Shown: positions 17,811 through 26,890 of the stretch, one piece after another
How positions within the stretch are numbered: the stretch's first letter is position 1
How the letters are laid out: each line of letters opens with the position of its first letter
Assembly (NCBI GenBank): GCA_019638625.1
Contig: JAHBTK010000008.1
Span: forward strand, 62,001 to 126,000
From: Chitinophagaceae bacterium
GTDB lineage: Bacteria; Bacteroidota; Bacteroidia; Chitinophagales; Chitinophagaceae
Direction of reading: 5' to 3'
Length of the DNA stretch: 64,000 bases
Made by a program: the position numbers and the translations under genes
The notes under the pieces: model-generated
Told to the model about the DNA's origin: nothing
The model's input: the letters and a program-made list of their open reading frames with translations, nothing else
Database searches by the model: none

Positions 17811-18581
17811 TCACTCCCATTGAAATGCAAAGTATTCGCATTCACCTTCTGTCAGGTTTTTAAGCGAATGAGGGATAAAAGCATTCAGAAACACCAGGTC
17901 ACCGGGCGCTGCTTTCCGGAATGTATTGCCGATCTGCATTTCTATAGTTCCCCTCAGCACAAGAATGATCTCTTCCTGGCGGTGCGTATGCGGCTGATGG
18001 CTCACTGCTCCCTGCCTGAGTGTGGTCGCATGCATATCAAATTTTTCGAAAAGAGCTGTTGGGCGGATAAACTGTTCCCGCCTGAATCCGCGGTCTGTGG
18101 TTTTTACCTCTACGTCGCGCCAGTTCACTATCACTGATCCGCCCGCCGCTTTCGCTCTCCCATGATTGACTGCGCCCACTGACGTGTATTTTAACAGGTA
18201 ATAACCCGCTGTTACAGTTCCTGCGTTTGTAATGAAAATTTCGTCACCGGGCATGGCCATAGCAACAGCCCCGGGATCGAGTGTTTTTGTTTGCTCTGCA
18301 ATAGTTACTTTAATGACGCCTTCTTTTACTATCAGCAGTTTCTCAACTTCGGTATAAGAATGAGGGTTGATGGATCTGCCGGGCTCCAGTTGGATATAGG
18401 AAACTTCAAAATCCGGCATATAACGGGTCCTCCCGTCCATGATCCGGGTCCGTTTTCCCCAGTCTTCCTTTACGGCCGGTAATTTACTGAGATAATATAC
18501 CTTATCAGGCAATGTGTCTGTTTGCGCATTCAACGCATAGGTAAACAACAGCGCACAGCAGTTCAGCATTAATGTTTTCAT
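17811..18581 (-). CDS. Secreted bicupin protein
   Basis: The 256-aa product has a signal peptide ending in LNAQ (about residue 19) and two cupin domains (about 55-125 and 170-250). The C-terminal cupin keeps the metal motif as HQPHTHRQEE followed by the second His in FIPHSL. In the N-terminal cupin the matching site reads NPHSYTEVE, losing one His, so it is probably non-metal. The layout resembles ureidoglycine-aminohydrolase-type bicupins, but the signal peptide and lack of purine genes argue against that job. Sugar binding, isomerase or dioxygenase activity are all possible. It lies 50 nt after the AAA_14 gene, on the same strand. Confidence 0.75.
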   Translation of the reverse strand: MKTLMLNCCALLFTYALNAQTDTLPDKVYYLSKLPAVKEDWGKRTRIMDGRTRYMPDFEVSYIQLEPGRSINPHSYTEVEKLLIVKEGVIKVTIAEQTKTLDPGAVAMAMPGDEIFITNAGTVTAGYYLLKYTSVGAVNHGRAKAAGGSVIVNWRDVEVKTTDRGFRREQFIRPTALFEKFDMHATTLRQGAVSHQPHTHRQEEIILVLRGTIEMQIGNTFRKAAPGDLVFLNAFIPHSLKNLTEGECEYFAFQWE

Positions 18582-18631
18582 TCATAACAATATAAACAAT
18601 TTAGTTGATAACTATTAGGTGGCGGGTATCG

Positions 18632-19783
18632 TTACAATGCGGGCAATATATTTTTTATAAAGTCGGATACATTGGTAATGGTAATTTTTTCTTCCATTTT
18701 ATAGGTCTCTTCTCCGTTACCGATAATGTATCCGCCGGCGGCTCCCGTATCGTCCATGGATATACGGAAGCCTTTTCCTGCTTTAGGACTGCTGCCATGC
18801 TTGATCTCTATGGCAGCCAGCACCTTTCCGTTGCGTTCCAGCAACAGATCGCACTCTGCGCCGTGCTGCGTACGGTAAAAAAACAATTGTATGTCTTCTT
18901 TCACATTTCCCGCTATTTGTTCTATCACAAAGCCTTCCCAGGATGCCCCCAACTGTACATGATTGAGCAACGCTTCGTAAGTAGCAAGCCCCAATAAACT
19001 GTGCAGCAGTCCGCTGTCCCTGATATACACTTTAGGCGACTTTACCAGCCTTTTGTTAGTATTTGTAAACCAGGGGTGCAATATCCGCAGCATAAACGCA
19101 CCTTCCAGGAAATCAAGATAGCGCATCACAGTAGGGCGGCTGATATCCAGCGAACGCCCCAGGCTTTCGGCATTCAGCAGGTTGCCCTGCACGGTAGCCA
19201 GCATTCGCCAGAAACGGTCCATTACCTGCACGTCTGTTTGTAAACCCAGTAAACCCAGATCGCGTTGTATATAGGTGATAATAAAATTCCGCCTCCATAG
19301 TATGCTTGCCCTGTCAGACGAAGCAAGGTAGGATAGGGGAAAGCCCCCCCTTAGCCACAAAGCCTTCCTGTCATCCACTTCTGCAAGTGTAAAGGGTGTC
19401 AGCTCCAGATAGCCAATACGTCCCGCCAGCGTATCGGCGCTGTTGCGGAACATATCCGGTGAGGCGGATCCCAGCAGTATGAAGCGCCCCGGTCTTCTGT
19501 CGGCATCAATTATACCCCGCAACGCAGCAAACAATCCGGGCATAAATTGTATTTCATCCAGTATCACGCAGCGGTCGGCAAACTGCGAAAGAAAAAACAC
19601 CGGATCTTTCAGCTTTTCCCTGTTGGTCTGGTTTTCCAGATCGAGGTACAAGTGATTTTCCCTGTCGGTCATTTGCCTTGCCAGTGTGGTTTTGCCAACC
19701 TGCCTTGGACCTACGATGCCAATAGCCGGAAAAACATCCATATATTCCTGAAAATCAGCTTCTATTGTCCTTTTTAGGTTCAT
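18632..19783 (-). CDS. AAA_14/DUF4143 ATP-binding protein
   Basis: The 383-aa product has a P-loop GPRQVGKTT (residues 25-33), a Walker B strand RCVILDEIQ (about 70-78), sensor region LLGSASPDM, a winged-helix-like middle part (RSLDISRPTVMRYLDFLEGAFML), and a C-terminal DUF4143 segment with the PD-(D/E)XK-like pattern GAECDLLLERNGKVLAAIEIKHG. These ATPases are widespread in bacteria and archaea, are often multicopy, and have no settled function; defence or mobile-element roles have been proposed. Start is the ATG at 19783, one base from the tandem operator-like repeat at 19785-19877. No partner gene is obvious; the bicupin follows at 50 nt. Confidence 0.9.
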   Translation of the reverse strand: MNLKRTIEADFQEYMDVFPAIGIVGPRQVGKTTLARQMTDRENHLYLDLENQTNREKLKDPVFFLSQFADRCVILDEIQFMPGLFAALRGIIDADRRPGRFILLGSASPDMFRNSADTLAGRIGYLELTPFTLAEVDDRKALWLRGGFPLSYLASSDRASILWRRNFIITYIQRDLGLLGLQTDVQVMDRFWRMLATVQGNLLNAESLGRSLDISRPTVMRYLDFLEGAFMLRILHPWFTNTNKRLVKSPKVYIRDSGLLHSLLGLATYEALLNHVQLGASWEGFVIEQIAGNVKEDIQLFFYRTQHGAECDLLLERNGKVLAAIEIKHGSSPKAGKGFRISMDDTGAAGGYIIGNGEETYKMEEKITITNVSDFIKNILPAL

Positions 19784-19784
19784 A

Positions 19785-19877
19785 TTTACCGAGTAATTCG
19801 AAAATAAAATATACGATTTACACGGTAAATATAATATTTTACCGAGTAATTTGAAAATAAAATATACGATTTACACG
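19785..19877. repeat. Two tandem operator-like units directly before the AAA_14 ATPase gene
   Basis: A 40-bp unit at 19785-19824 recurs at 19838-19877 (53-bp period) with one base changed. Within the first unit, TTTACCGAGTAATTCG (19785-19800) and the reverse complement of the right arm, TTTACCGTGTAAATCG (19814-19829), match at 14 of 16 positions around a 13-bp AT-rich spacer. The second unit keeps ACCGAGTAATTTG and CGATTTACACG. The array ends one base before the start codon, covering the expected promoter. It looks like a dimer-binding operator pair, most simply for autoregulation. Confidence 0.8.
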
Positions 19878-19943
19878 ATAAGTAGCGAGGGATTGCTATT
19901 ATTGAACTTCTTCTGCCACGCACTTCCTATTTCTCCTGATCCT

Positions 19944-21827
19944 CTATTGAGCATCCGGGTTTTCCAGGAACGCGATATACTTTTCTAAATATTCTTTGGG
20001 CGTGGTATGCCATTCGGCGATCCGGGACACACCCGTGCGTACACAGTGATACACAAACTCGTGGAGCATTGCTGCTATCCCGGGTTTGGGGACCAGTTTA
20101 TTGTCGATGATATCAAAAGCGCCGCGTGGACCTGTTTTTTCGGCTTTCGCAATTTCCAGCGTGGCATAATACACCGGCAACCGGGCAGACTTCACCCTTA
20201 CATAGACATCGGGCGTTTTTTCAACCTTTTTGAGGGCTCTGTCAAAGATAGCATTGTAGCGGCTGAGCAATGCTTCGGAAAGAAATGTCTCCTTATCATC
20301 TGCAGGTTTTCCGAAAATAGACATCTTAACTTCCATCCCTGCCTGGTTATGATCGTGCAGCAGGTTGATATATTCTTTGATATCAGGCGCCGCGGCTCCA
20401 TAATAACCGTTCAGAAATTCATCCATTTCTTTTTGCAGATCAATATCCGGGTTCCACAACATCCGGGAGATCAAATATGCCCGCAGGTTAGCAAATTCTC
20501 CGCCACGATCCCGGTTGCCCTGCTCAAACATGGCAGATACCCTGTTCCTGTGCAAAAACTGCAGGTTGGGTTGTAATATTCTCAGGTTGGGAAAAGGCGC
20601 CAGTAAGTTGGAAAAGCGGATAACATAATCCCATACCAAAATATTATCCGTTAGTTTTCCCCATCCGATCAAATCCTCGGCAAAGGGCTTGTCACCCGCT
20701 TCCATCGGGTCGTTCCGGGAACTTTCTATGCTGCACAGCATGATGTTCACGTTCTTTCGGGGCACAATGCCTTTCGGCGGTACCCGGGTGTATTGGTAAG
20801 CAAGCGTTGAAATGATCTTATCCGGGAACCTGTCTGCCACCTGGTTGATGAACGTCAGCAATGAGCCCATCCCCAAAGCAGGATATTTTTCACCGCCATG
20901 GGTAGATAACATTTTTTCTTCGGGTTTGAACGCGGCATATTTTTCATCCAGCGCCGCGCAGTGTTCACACCTGCAATAATTTACATTGTCATTCTGGCTT
21001 ACGGACCAATAGAGTGCTTCCGGTCTTTTATCGATTGCAGCTTTCAGGTTTTTGCAAACTATTTCCAATACATCAGGATTGGTTAAGCATAGTTGCGCTG
21101 CCGGCTGCACACTTTTACCATCCCAGGAAGGAACTGTTCCCGCGTGTCGCTCACCATTATAGTAACTGAAATACTCGGGATTTGTTTGGCCATACTCTTC
21201 GGGATTGAGCAGGGTGTGGAAGGTATGTACAAAATAGCCCCATTCACTTTTTTCCTCTCCCCTTGTGCTGACGGAATGTAACTTATGCCAGTTCATATAC
21301 TCCGGATCATACACTTCCGTGTAATAGGTTTCCCGGAAAGCAAACGCCGGCAACTGAAAATCATCTATCACAGGTAAACTGATGACAGTTTTTTTGGGAA
21401 CATAGGTTACCTCTGCCGCAAATTTCCTGCAGCCCAGGTATTTATCCAGGAAGGTATATACGCCATATATGATCCCTTTTTTATACCCTCCCGTAATAAC
21501 CAGTTTTTTGCCTGCTGTCCGGATCAGCAAACCATCCCTGCCAAAATCACTATACACGATCTCCCGGGTTTGGGGACGATCCACCTTCCCGATCAGTATT
21601 TCTTCCGGCTTTTCTTCTGCCGTATCAAAACCGGTCGGTACAGTAACCCCGGTTATCCGGTACAGGTAGTCCTGCAACACTTTGGCAGCCTCTATTTCCA
21701 CCAGGGTAGCTTTCGAAGGCATAACGATGGTATAGGGTGATTTACCTTTTTTAACCAGTGTGATCTTTTGTGCGGTAAGCGTATGGCAAACCAGCAACAG
21801 CAATAACAACTGAATAAGCTTTTTCAT
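19944..21827 (-). CDS. Secreted DUF4838 protein (glycosidase-like)
   Basis: The 627-aa product has a signal peptide ending in LTAQ (about residue 19), an N-terminal alpha/beta domain (about 25-140: SPYTIVMPSKATLVEIEAA, LVITGGYKKGIIYGVYTFLD) like the N-domains of alpha-glucuronidases and GH20 enzymes, and a DUF4838 barrel region with the cysteine-rich NYCRCEHCAALDEK segment (about 290) and MLCSIESSRNDP. The fold suggests a glycoside hydrolase acting on a uronic acid or amino-sugar linkage, but no activity is proven. It is the last gene of the minus-strand carbohydrate cluster, now separated from the rest by the AT-rich S41 gene and a 388-bp gap. Confidence 0.78.
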   Translation of the reverse strand: MKKLIQLLLLLLVCHTLTAQKITLVKKGKSPYTIVMPSKATLVEIEAAKVLQDYLYRITGVTVPTGFDTAEEKPEEILIGKVDRPQTREIVYSDFGRDGLLIRTAGKKLVITGGYKKGIIYGVYTFLDKYLGCRKFAAEVTYVPKKTVISLPVIDDFQLPAFAFRETYYTEVYDPEYMNWHKLHSVSTRGEEKSEWGYFVHTFHTLLNPEEYGQTNPEYFSYYNGERHAGTVPSWDGKSVQPAAQLCLTNPDVLEIVCKNLKAAIDKRPEALYWSVSQNDNVNYCRCEHCAALDEKYAAFKPEEKMLSTHGGEKYPALGMGSLLTFINQVADRFPDKIISTLAYQYTRVPPKGIVPRKNVNIMLCSIESSRNDPMEAGDKPFAEDLIGWGKLTDNILVWDYVIRFSNLLAPFPNLRILQPNLQFLHRNRVSAMFEQGNRDRGGEFANLRAYLISRMLWNPDIDLQKEMDEFLNGYYGAAAPDIKEYINLLHDHNQAGMEVKMSIFGKPADDKETFLSEALLSRYNAIFDRALKKVEKTPDVYVRVKSARLPVYYATLEIAKAEKTGPRGAFDIIDNKLVPKPGIAAMLHEFVYHCVRTGVSRIAEWHTTPKEYLEKYIAFLENPDAQ

Positions 21828-22215
21828 ATTGTCATTTTTAATCTTGATACAGTTAAACCGTTTTATATACCGGCATCAATGTTACTATTCACTCAATTCA
21901 ATAATGTCTGTTCTTTTTCCCACAGATTACGCAGATAAACACTGATTTTATAAGCTGCTTCTGCGAAAATCCGCGGGAGATTTATTCGTTACATTTTCAT
22001 TGACATAATGTTAAAGCATTGGCGATGTGGTGATATTCTATGTTCCGTTTGCTTGGTGCCGCTACTGATTAAAGATACGAAAGCTCATTGTTTATTCTAT
22101 TGCTCGGCGTTATTCGTCTGCCGAAACTGAAGCTGATTAGCGAACAAAAAGCTGAGAATATATTCGTCGCCCCGCCATATTGCCAATGCAATGTTGCCTG
22201 CTGCCCTATTTTTTT
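21828..22215. other. Gene-free region with a REP-like palindrome
   Basis: No gene is supported in these 388 bp. It holds the palindromic repeat at 21918-21978 and AT-rich sequence without open frames of note. It lies between the DUF4838 gene and the AT-rich S41 peptidase gene and may mark an insertion junction. Confidence 0.5.
21918..21978. repeat. REP-like imperfect inverted repeat
   Basis: TCCCACAGATTACGCAGA (21918-21935) pairs imperfectly with TCTGCGAAAATCCGCGGGA (21960-21978). The arms share TCCC, GATT and CGCAGA in order. The sequence resembles short interspersed palindromes frequent in Bacteroidota intergenic DNA; copy number in this genome cannot be judged from one window. Confidence 0.55.
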
Positions 22216-23721
22216 TCAATCCTGAATTAGCTTTTTTGCAAATTCCATTTCTAAATCTTTGTGTTGCACTACATCATCTATCGTATAATTTATTTGATAA
22301 GTCGGTAATACTCCTCGTCCAATTGGATGCTTCTGATACATATAGCCTATTTGTATGTTTGGAGAAATTCTAATCATAATTTTACTGTTTGGCAATTGAA
22401 TTACAATGTTGTCTCCACCTGTTGGTCCTTCAAATGCACCCCCACTTTCTTCACCAACAAAAATAGCATCTGTCGTTTTCTTTAAATCTGAAATCAAGTC
22501 TGCAGCACTTGAAAAGCAAGCGCCATTCATTAATACGTACAACTTGCCTTTAAAAACATCTGCCTTTGGTTCTTTCAATTGAAGATTATCGCTATATTCA
22601 TAGTTATTAATCCATAAATTATCGTTTATCTTTCTCATATATTCGTCGTCATTATTAAATATGAGAGCAGAGGTGTCTCTTTCAATGATAATAGGTTTCA
22701 GTGGGCTGAAATCTAAATGACTTAAATATATATTTTGGTATAGCTTGAAAGGTTTGTCATATAAATAAGACATCAACTCTATTTGCTGATATTCATCTCC
22801 GCCTTCATTGTTTCTCAGGTCAAGAATTAGGTTTTCTATTTTTCTCTCTTTGATTAAATGAAATGCAGTTAAAAGTAATGAATCAAAATTGGGGTCAATT
22901 TTTTTATCATAAAAAGAACGAGAAACTGTTAATACAGCATAATTTTTTTTATCATTAATTTCAAATTTTGGTGATGGGGTTTTAAACCAAACATCTTCAT
23001 CAATGTTGAACTTGTTGAGTAACATTTTTTTTCTTTCTTCCGCTGTTATGCCTTTTACTGTTATTGTGCTTTTCTGATTTGTATTGAAGTCAGTATACTC
23101 AATCTTAAAAATTTTGCTCCTGTCAGCAAAAAGATAATAGTATAAATCAAACCCTTGAAAAGCGTAGAAAAAATACCTCTCAAGTAATTTTATTTTTCTT
23201 GTTTGAATATAGCCATCCGCAGGTATTCCAGGCAGCAAAATGTTTATTATATCAGTATCACTCTTGCCATTTATTGATAGAATGTGAGAGCCATTTGGAA
23301 TTGAGAAATCGCTACAATCATTAAAAACATAAAGTTTCCCGTCTAAAACTCTTATGTAAAATGGCAGCACTTTTTTTTCCGCTACCTCTTTTCCCAAATC
23401 ACCTTGCCCAATAGTATATAAATGTCCGCAATGAACTGTGGCATTGACTTTGGTTACTAATGCAAGGAAATCCAGTCCTGATATTTTGTTGCCAATATTC
23501 TTTTCTAAGCTATCAAATCTTGCATCGACAGTTTTTTTATTGTCATACTTGTATAGTCTTGGATGTACATATTCTAAGGAAAATTTTAGCCAAGATAAGT
23601 CTTCTAATGCTTGTTTTTTTGTTAGAAATACATGTTTGGCTTGAGCAATAGCACAGTAGTGAAACGATATAACTGCAAAAAATGCTAATATGAACCTAAG
23701 AGATGACTTACTAAATTTCAT
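22216..23721 (-). CDS. Secreted S41-family peptidase-like protein
   Basis: The 501-aa product has a signal peptide ending in CAIAQ (about residue 27), an N-terminal helical part, a region around residues 140-155 that may be a degenerate PDZ (NGSHILSINGKSDTDIIN), and a C-terminal tail-specific-protease fold: NLILDLRNNEGGDEYQ, then LYVLMNGACFSSAADLISDLK, where Ser of SSAAD is the probable nucleophile, then GEESGGAFEGPTGGD. Base composition is unlike its neighbours: 15 G/C in 22861-22920 against 31 G/C in 24001-24060. It interrupts a carbohydrate operon, so it is probably acquired DNA. Peptide substrate unknown. Confidence 0.85.
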   Translation of the reverse strand: MKFSKSSLRFILAFFAVISFHYCAIAQAKHVFLTKKQALEDLSWLKFSLEYVHPRLYKYDNKKTVDARFDSLEKNIGNKISGLDFLALVTKVNATVHCGHLYTIGQGDLGKEVAEKKVLPFYIRVLDGKLYVFNDCSDFSIPNGSHILSINGKSDTDIINILLPGIPADGYIQTRKIKLLERYFFYAFQGFDLYYYLFADRSKIFKIEYTDFNTNQKSTITVKGITAEERKKMLLNKFNIDEDVWFKTPSPKFEINDKKNYAVLTVSRSFYDKKIDPNFDSLLLTAFHLIKERKIENLILDLRNNEGGDEYQQIELMSYLYDKPFKLYQNIYLSHLDFSPLKPIIIERDTSALIFNNDDEYMRKINDNLWINNYEYSDNLQLKEPKADVFKGKLYVLMNGACFSSAADLISDLKKTTDAIFVGEESGGAFEGPTGGDNIVIQLPNSKIMIRISPNIQIGYMYQKHPIGRGVLPTYQINYTIDDVVQHKDLEMEFAKKLIQD

Positions 23722-23763
23722 TTGGTCATGTAAGTTTTATGTGTCAAAAGGTTGCAGGCAATA

Positions 23764-25008
23764 CTACTTTATATCCCAGGTATATACCAGCATATCTCCC
23801 GGATCTATTTCCAACGTGCCCGTATATGCATTTGCCGGCACCAGCATTCCGTCTTTTAATACCCGTTGCACGCCGGGGTTAGTCATGATGGTCAGCTTCA
23901 TGGGGTTTTGAAAATCACGATTAACGATCACCAAAAACCTGCGCCTGTCTTTTTCGAGTACCGACACGATGGCACCGGCATCGCCGGTTTCCAGCAGCTT
24001 TACCGGGTCGGGAAGTTTATCTAACCGCCTCGTGCCAGCAGGTATTTGTTTACCGGTATGCGATACCGAAACCAGTTTAGCCCCCAGGAAAACGCCTGCA
24101 AACCCCTGTATTTCCCGGTTCACCAGTTTGATGCGGTCATATACCTCGGTTCGTTTTCCATCCAGCCCGATCGGGGCATGATGAAAATCCCAACTGGAGT
24201 TTACCCCGGGAGTCCAGTAAGTGAAATATTGTAATGCCTGTGCGCCATAGGCAAGATTACTATATTGCTGCAACCTGATTTCTTCCACTGTGGGAATGGG
24301 ATAAGGGGTATGCGCCACCGTGAGTGCAAAGGCCCAAAAAGGCAGATTGTTCTTTTGGGCAAGTTTTGTTATGCTCTCAAGATTCTTATACCACTGCGGA
24401 CGAAGGGTTCTGATGCCGTTATTTTCTATGACCGGGTAATGATCAAAGGAAATAAAGGGAACCGGCACCTCCTTCAGGAACTGCTCCACATGCTGTTCAA
24501 ACACATCCTTTCCCGGCTCCGGCTGGAAATCTTTGCCGAATAATTGTGCGGTACTCGCATAGTTCGGAAACAGGTTGATATAAGCAGGATGTTTTTTATC
24601 CACGGATGCTATTCTTTTCACCCATGTTCCCAGCTCAGGAAAATCTTCGGCACTGGGTTCATCCCTGAGATGATAACCGAAGAGCGCAGGATGCTTCATC
24701 AGCCTTTTAGCCGTTTCTTCGGGATGTGACTTCAGTTCCGGGCAGGAAGGAAGCAGCTTTATGCCCGTTTTCCGGGCAATATCCAGCGCCTTTTCAACCG
24801 CCTCAATATTGGAATACCAGGAGAAGTTAATATTGATGCCCGACTCCTTCAATTCATTAAATCTTTCAACAGTTGTCTCCTCCTCCGGTACACCAACCCA
24901 GGCCAAAATAGGGAATACAGCATCTGCTCCCCGCTTTTCCTGTGCAAGGGTATATGCTCCCGGTAATAATACTGTTAGTATAAGTAACGATCGGAACATT
25001 GCTTTCAT
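23764..25008 (-). CDS. Secreted TIM-barrel glycosidase-like protein
   Basis: The 414-aa product has a signal peptide ending in TLAQ (about residue 22) and a barrel of about 300 residues: VFPILAWVGVP, NINFSWYSNIEAVEKALDIARKTG, then ALFGYHLRDEPSAEDFPEL, where DEP places an acidic residue as in clan GH-A acid/base motifs, and PFISFDHYPVIE. A short beta-rich C-terminal domain follows (RRFLVIVNRDFQNPMKLTI). This resembles GH42/GH5-like putative glycosidases annotated without activity. Family and substrate are not certain. It is 33 nt from the following reading of the operon (601-aa gene upstream). Confidence 0.68.
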   Translation of the reverse strand: MKAMFRSLLILTVLLPGAYTLAQEKRGADAVFPILAWVGVPEEETTVERFNELKESGININFSWYSNIEAVEKALDIARKTGIKLLPSCPELKSHPEETAKRLMKHPALFGYHLRDEPSAEDFPELGTWVKRIASVDKKHPAYINLFPNYASTAQLFGKDFQPEPGKDVFEQHVEQFLKEVPVPFISFDHYPVIENNGIRTLRPQWYKNLESITKLAQKNNLPFWAFALTVAHTPYPIPTVEEIRLQQYSNLAYGAQALQYFTYWTPGVNSSWDFHHAPIGLDGKRTEVYDRIKLVNREIQGFAGVFLGAKLVSVSHTGKQIPAGTRRLDKLPDPVKLLETGDAGAIVSVLEKDRRRFLVIVNRDFQNPMKLTIMTNPGVQRVLKDGMLVPANAYTGTLEIDPGDMLVYTWDIK

Positions 25009-25041
25009 CTTTCTTTAAATTTTCAGGTTATTATCTCAGCG

Positions 25042-26847
25042 TCAATGCCTTCCTGTTTCTCTTCCTTCCCAACCTGTTTTACCTTCTTCGATATACAATT
25101 CAGTAACGGTTTTGGATACACGATCATCTACTTCCTCCACCAGTTGTATGCGAAGGGGTGATGTCAACCTCTTCTTCCAGTCAAGTACCGGCGCGTACGG
25201 CTTATCGTTGCGGGGCGTTTCAAACACCAGGTAGGCCCATTTTTCTGTAAAGAAATTCCCCTTCAGCACGGGTACCATCTGCTGCATATTCGATGACAGG
25301 AATGGTAAAGACAAGGCCCTTGCCCAGTATATCCAGGGGCCGCCGGTAATATAAAAAAACGGGTTCAGCAGCCGTGCCCGGTTCTCCAGCCCTGTATTGG
25401 CATAACTGAGTTGTATGCCGGCAAATCCTACTCCTGTTTCTTTATTGTAAAAGCTGATCCACGGAACATCATCCGGCATTTTTACATCCGTCAGCTCCGG
25501 CATGTTCACCACATCATATTCCATAACGGAGTCCCGCAAAGCGTCATACCAGGCGGCATGAGTAATCAACTCCCTTTTAAAAACTATTTCGGCATTACGC
25601 AGCGCGATCACGTTCACGGTTTCATTGATCCGCAGGTTCGTAGTGCTGAAAAAATAGGGCTTGCCGGGAAAAAATTCGTACCGCACGGAAGCATCTACTT
25701 GCGGAATTTCCCGCAAATTTCCCCACACATCGCTGAATGATATGATGGGTCCGGTAACCGATTTTACGTTCTGCGGCGGACGCCAGTCTGAAGTATGCGT
25801 CCAGGGTACAGGCGGCGCATATATTTCAGGGTTCCAGTGAATGGCGCCATTGGTTTCCTTTCTGTGATACAGGGGATACTCCGGCTTGCTTTTCAATGTC
25901 AGTTGATCAAAATGGCCGGAATGCGGGTGCAATCCTACTTCAATAAACTTATTGCCAATTCTCAACCCTGGCGCTTCTCCCTGCACTTTCAGGTCGGTGT
26001 CATAATTTTTAATCATGGCGTCCCTGTTGCCATAATATACCAGGAAAATACGGCTGCTGCGGGCCGGCACGTCCGCCAGGAAAGCTACCCTGGCAGAAAC
26101 GGTCGGCATCCATACCGGTATCGTGCGGGTAGGCTTTCCCGTTGGGTCCGGCGCCATATCATCTTCTGTCAGGTACTCCTGTATATCATATACCTGAGAA
26201 GGCACTTCCTTCACCGCTTTGGTAGCAGGATCAAATGCAACCACCCTGATTTCCCTTTTCAGGTCCTCTACTTCATCGGGGTAAAAAGGCAGCAACACTT
26301 CCACGGGCTCTTCCTTTCTGTCTTCTCCGGCTGTTTCGCTCAATACCACGGATTTGTATTTATGCCAGGCTTTATCAAATACAGGCGCAGTTGCAGGCGC
26401 CGTTACTTTTTGGGTATAGCTGAGCAAAACATCATTTTTACTGTGCGCCAGGTTCTTCTTCATCCGTACATTTATTTTCACCTCATAGGTTTCTCCCGGG
26501 TTCCATTTTACCCAACCGATCACAGATGGGGTATGATACAGCCGGTGATCCTGAGACAGCCCGGCGCCGGAGGGGGGGCGATTGGTAAGATGAGGATAAG
26601 ACAGGTCGCCCAGGTCATGTTCAGGACGAAGGTCGGTATACCGCAGCGGCTTACCGTTTACGATCATTTCCACTTCAATCATGGAGCTGGTGGGCAGGTT
26701 GAGGTCTGCCTTAATATGGTAATACGGGATCGCCGGAACCGGGTAGTTAATATCCAGTTTGGCAACATTCAGTTTCTGCCCCTGTACGAATACCGAAAAT
26801 AAACAACCTATTACCGGGCAAACAATTCGCAGCATAATTGATTTCAT
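25042..26847 (-). CDS. Secreted protein of unknown function in the carbohydrate cluster (601 aa)
   Basis: I do not recognise the family. The 601-aa product has a signal peptide (cleavage near FVQGQ, about residue 24) and no transmembrane segment. It appears beta-rich throughout, with many Trp/Tyr/Pro clusters: RLYHTPSVIGWVKWNPG, EIYAPPVPWTHTSDWRPPQ, FYITGGPWIYWARALSLPF. The middle part, GNKFIEVGLHPHSGHFDQLTLKS, resembles mutarotase-like or lyase-type beta-sandwich sheets. It could be a polysaccharide lyase, an esterase-free binding protein or a new hydrolase. It lies 43 nt downstream of the 886-aa lipoprotein and 33 nt before the TIM-barrel gene, so it is part of the operon. Confidence 0.75.
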   Translation of the reverse strand: MKSIMLRIVCPVIGCLFSVFVQGQKLNVAKLDINYPVPAIPYYHIKADLNLPTSSMIEVEMIVNGKPLRYTDLRPEHDLGDLSYPHLTNRPPSGAGLSQDHRLYHTPSVIGWVKWNPGETYEVKINVRMKKNLAHSKNDVLLSYTQKVTAPATAPVFDKAWHKYKSVVLSETAGEDRKEEPVEVLLPFYPDEVEDLKREIRVVAFDPATKAVKEVPSQVYDIQEYLTEDDMAPDPTGKPTRTIPVWMPTVSARVAFLADVPARSSRIFLVYYGNRDAMIKNYDTDLKVQGEAPGLRIGNKFIEVGLHPHSGHFDQLTLKSKPEYPLYHRKETNGAIHWNPEIYAPPVPWTHTSDWRPPQNVKSVTGPIISFSDVWGNLREIPQVDASVRYEFFPGKPYFFSTTNLRINETVNVIALRNAEIVFKRELITHAAWYDALRDSVMEYDVVNMPELTDVKMPDDVPWISFYNKETGVGFAGIQLSYANTGLENRARLLNPFFYITGGPWIYWARALSLPFLSSNMQQMVPVLKGNFFTEKWAYLVFETPRNDKPYAPVLDWKKRLTSPLRIQLVEEVDDRVSKTVTELYIEEGKTGWEGRETGRH

Positions 26848-26890
26848 GATTCAAATCTTTGTTTCAAAATAGGTAATCTTCTGGCGGGGG

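Noticed and set aside
19785..19877. Toxin-antitoxin locus based on the operator-like array
   Set aside because: The neighbouring gene is an AAA_14/DUF4143 ATPase with no partner gene of toxin type; the bicupin next to it has a signal peptide.
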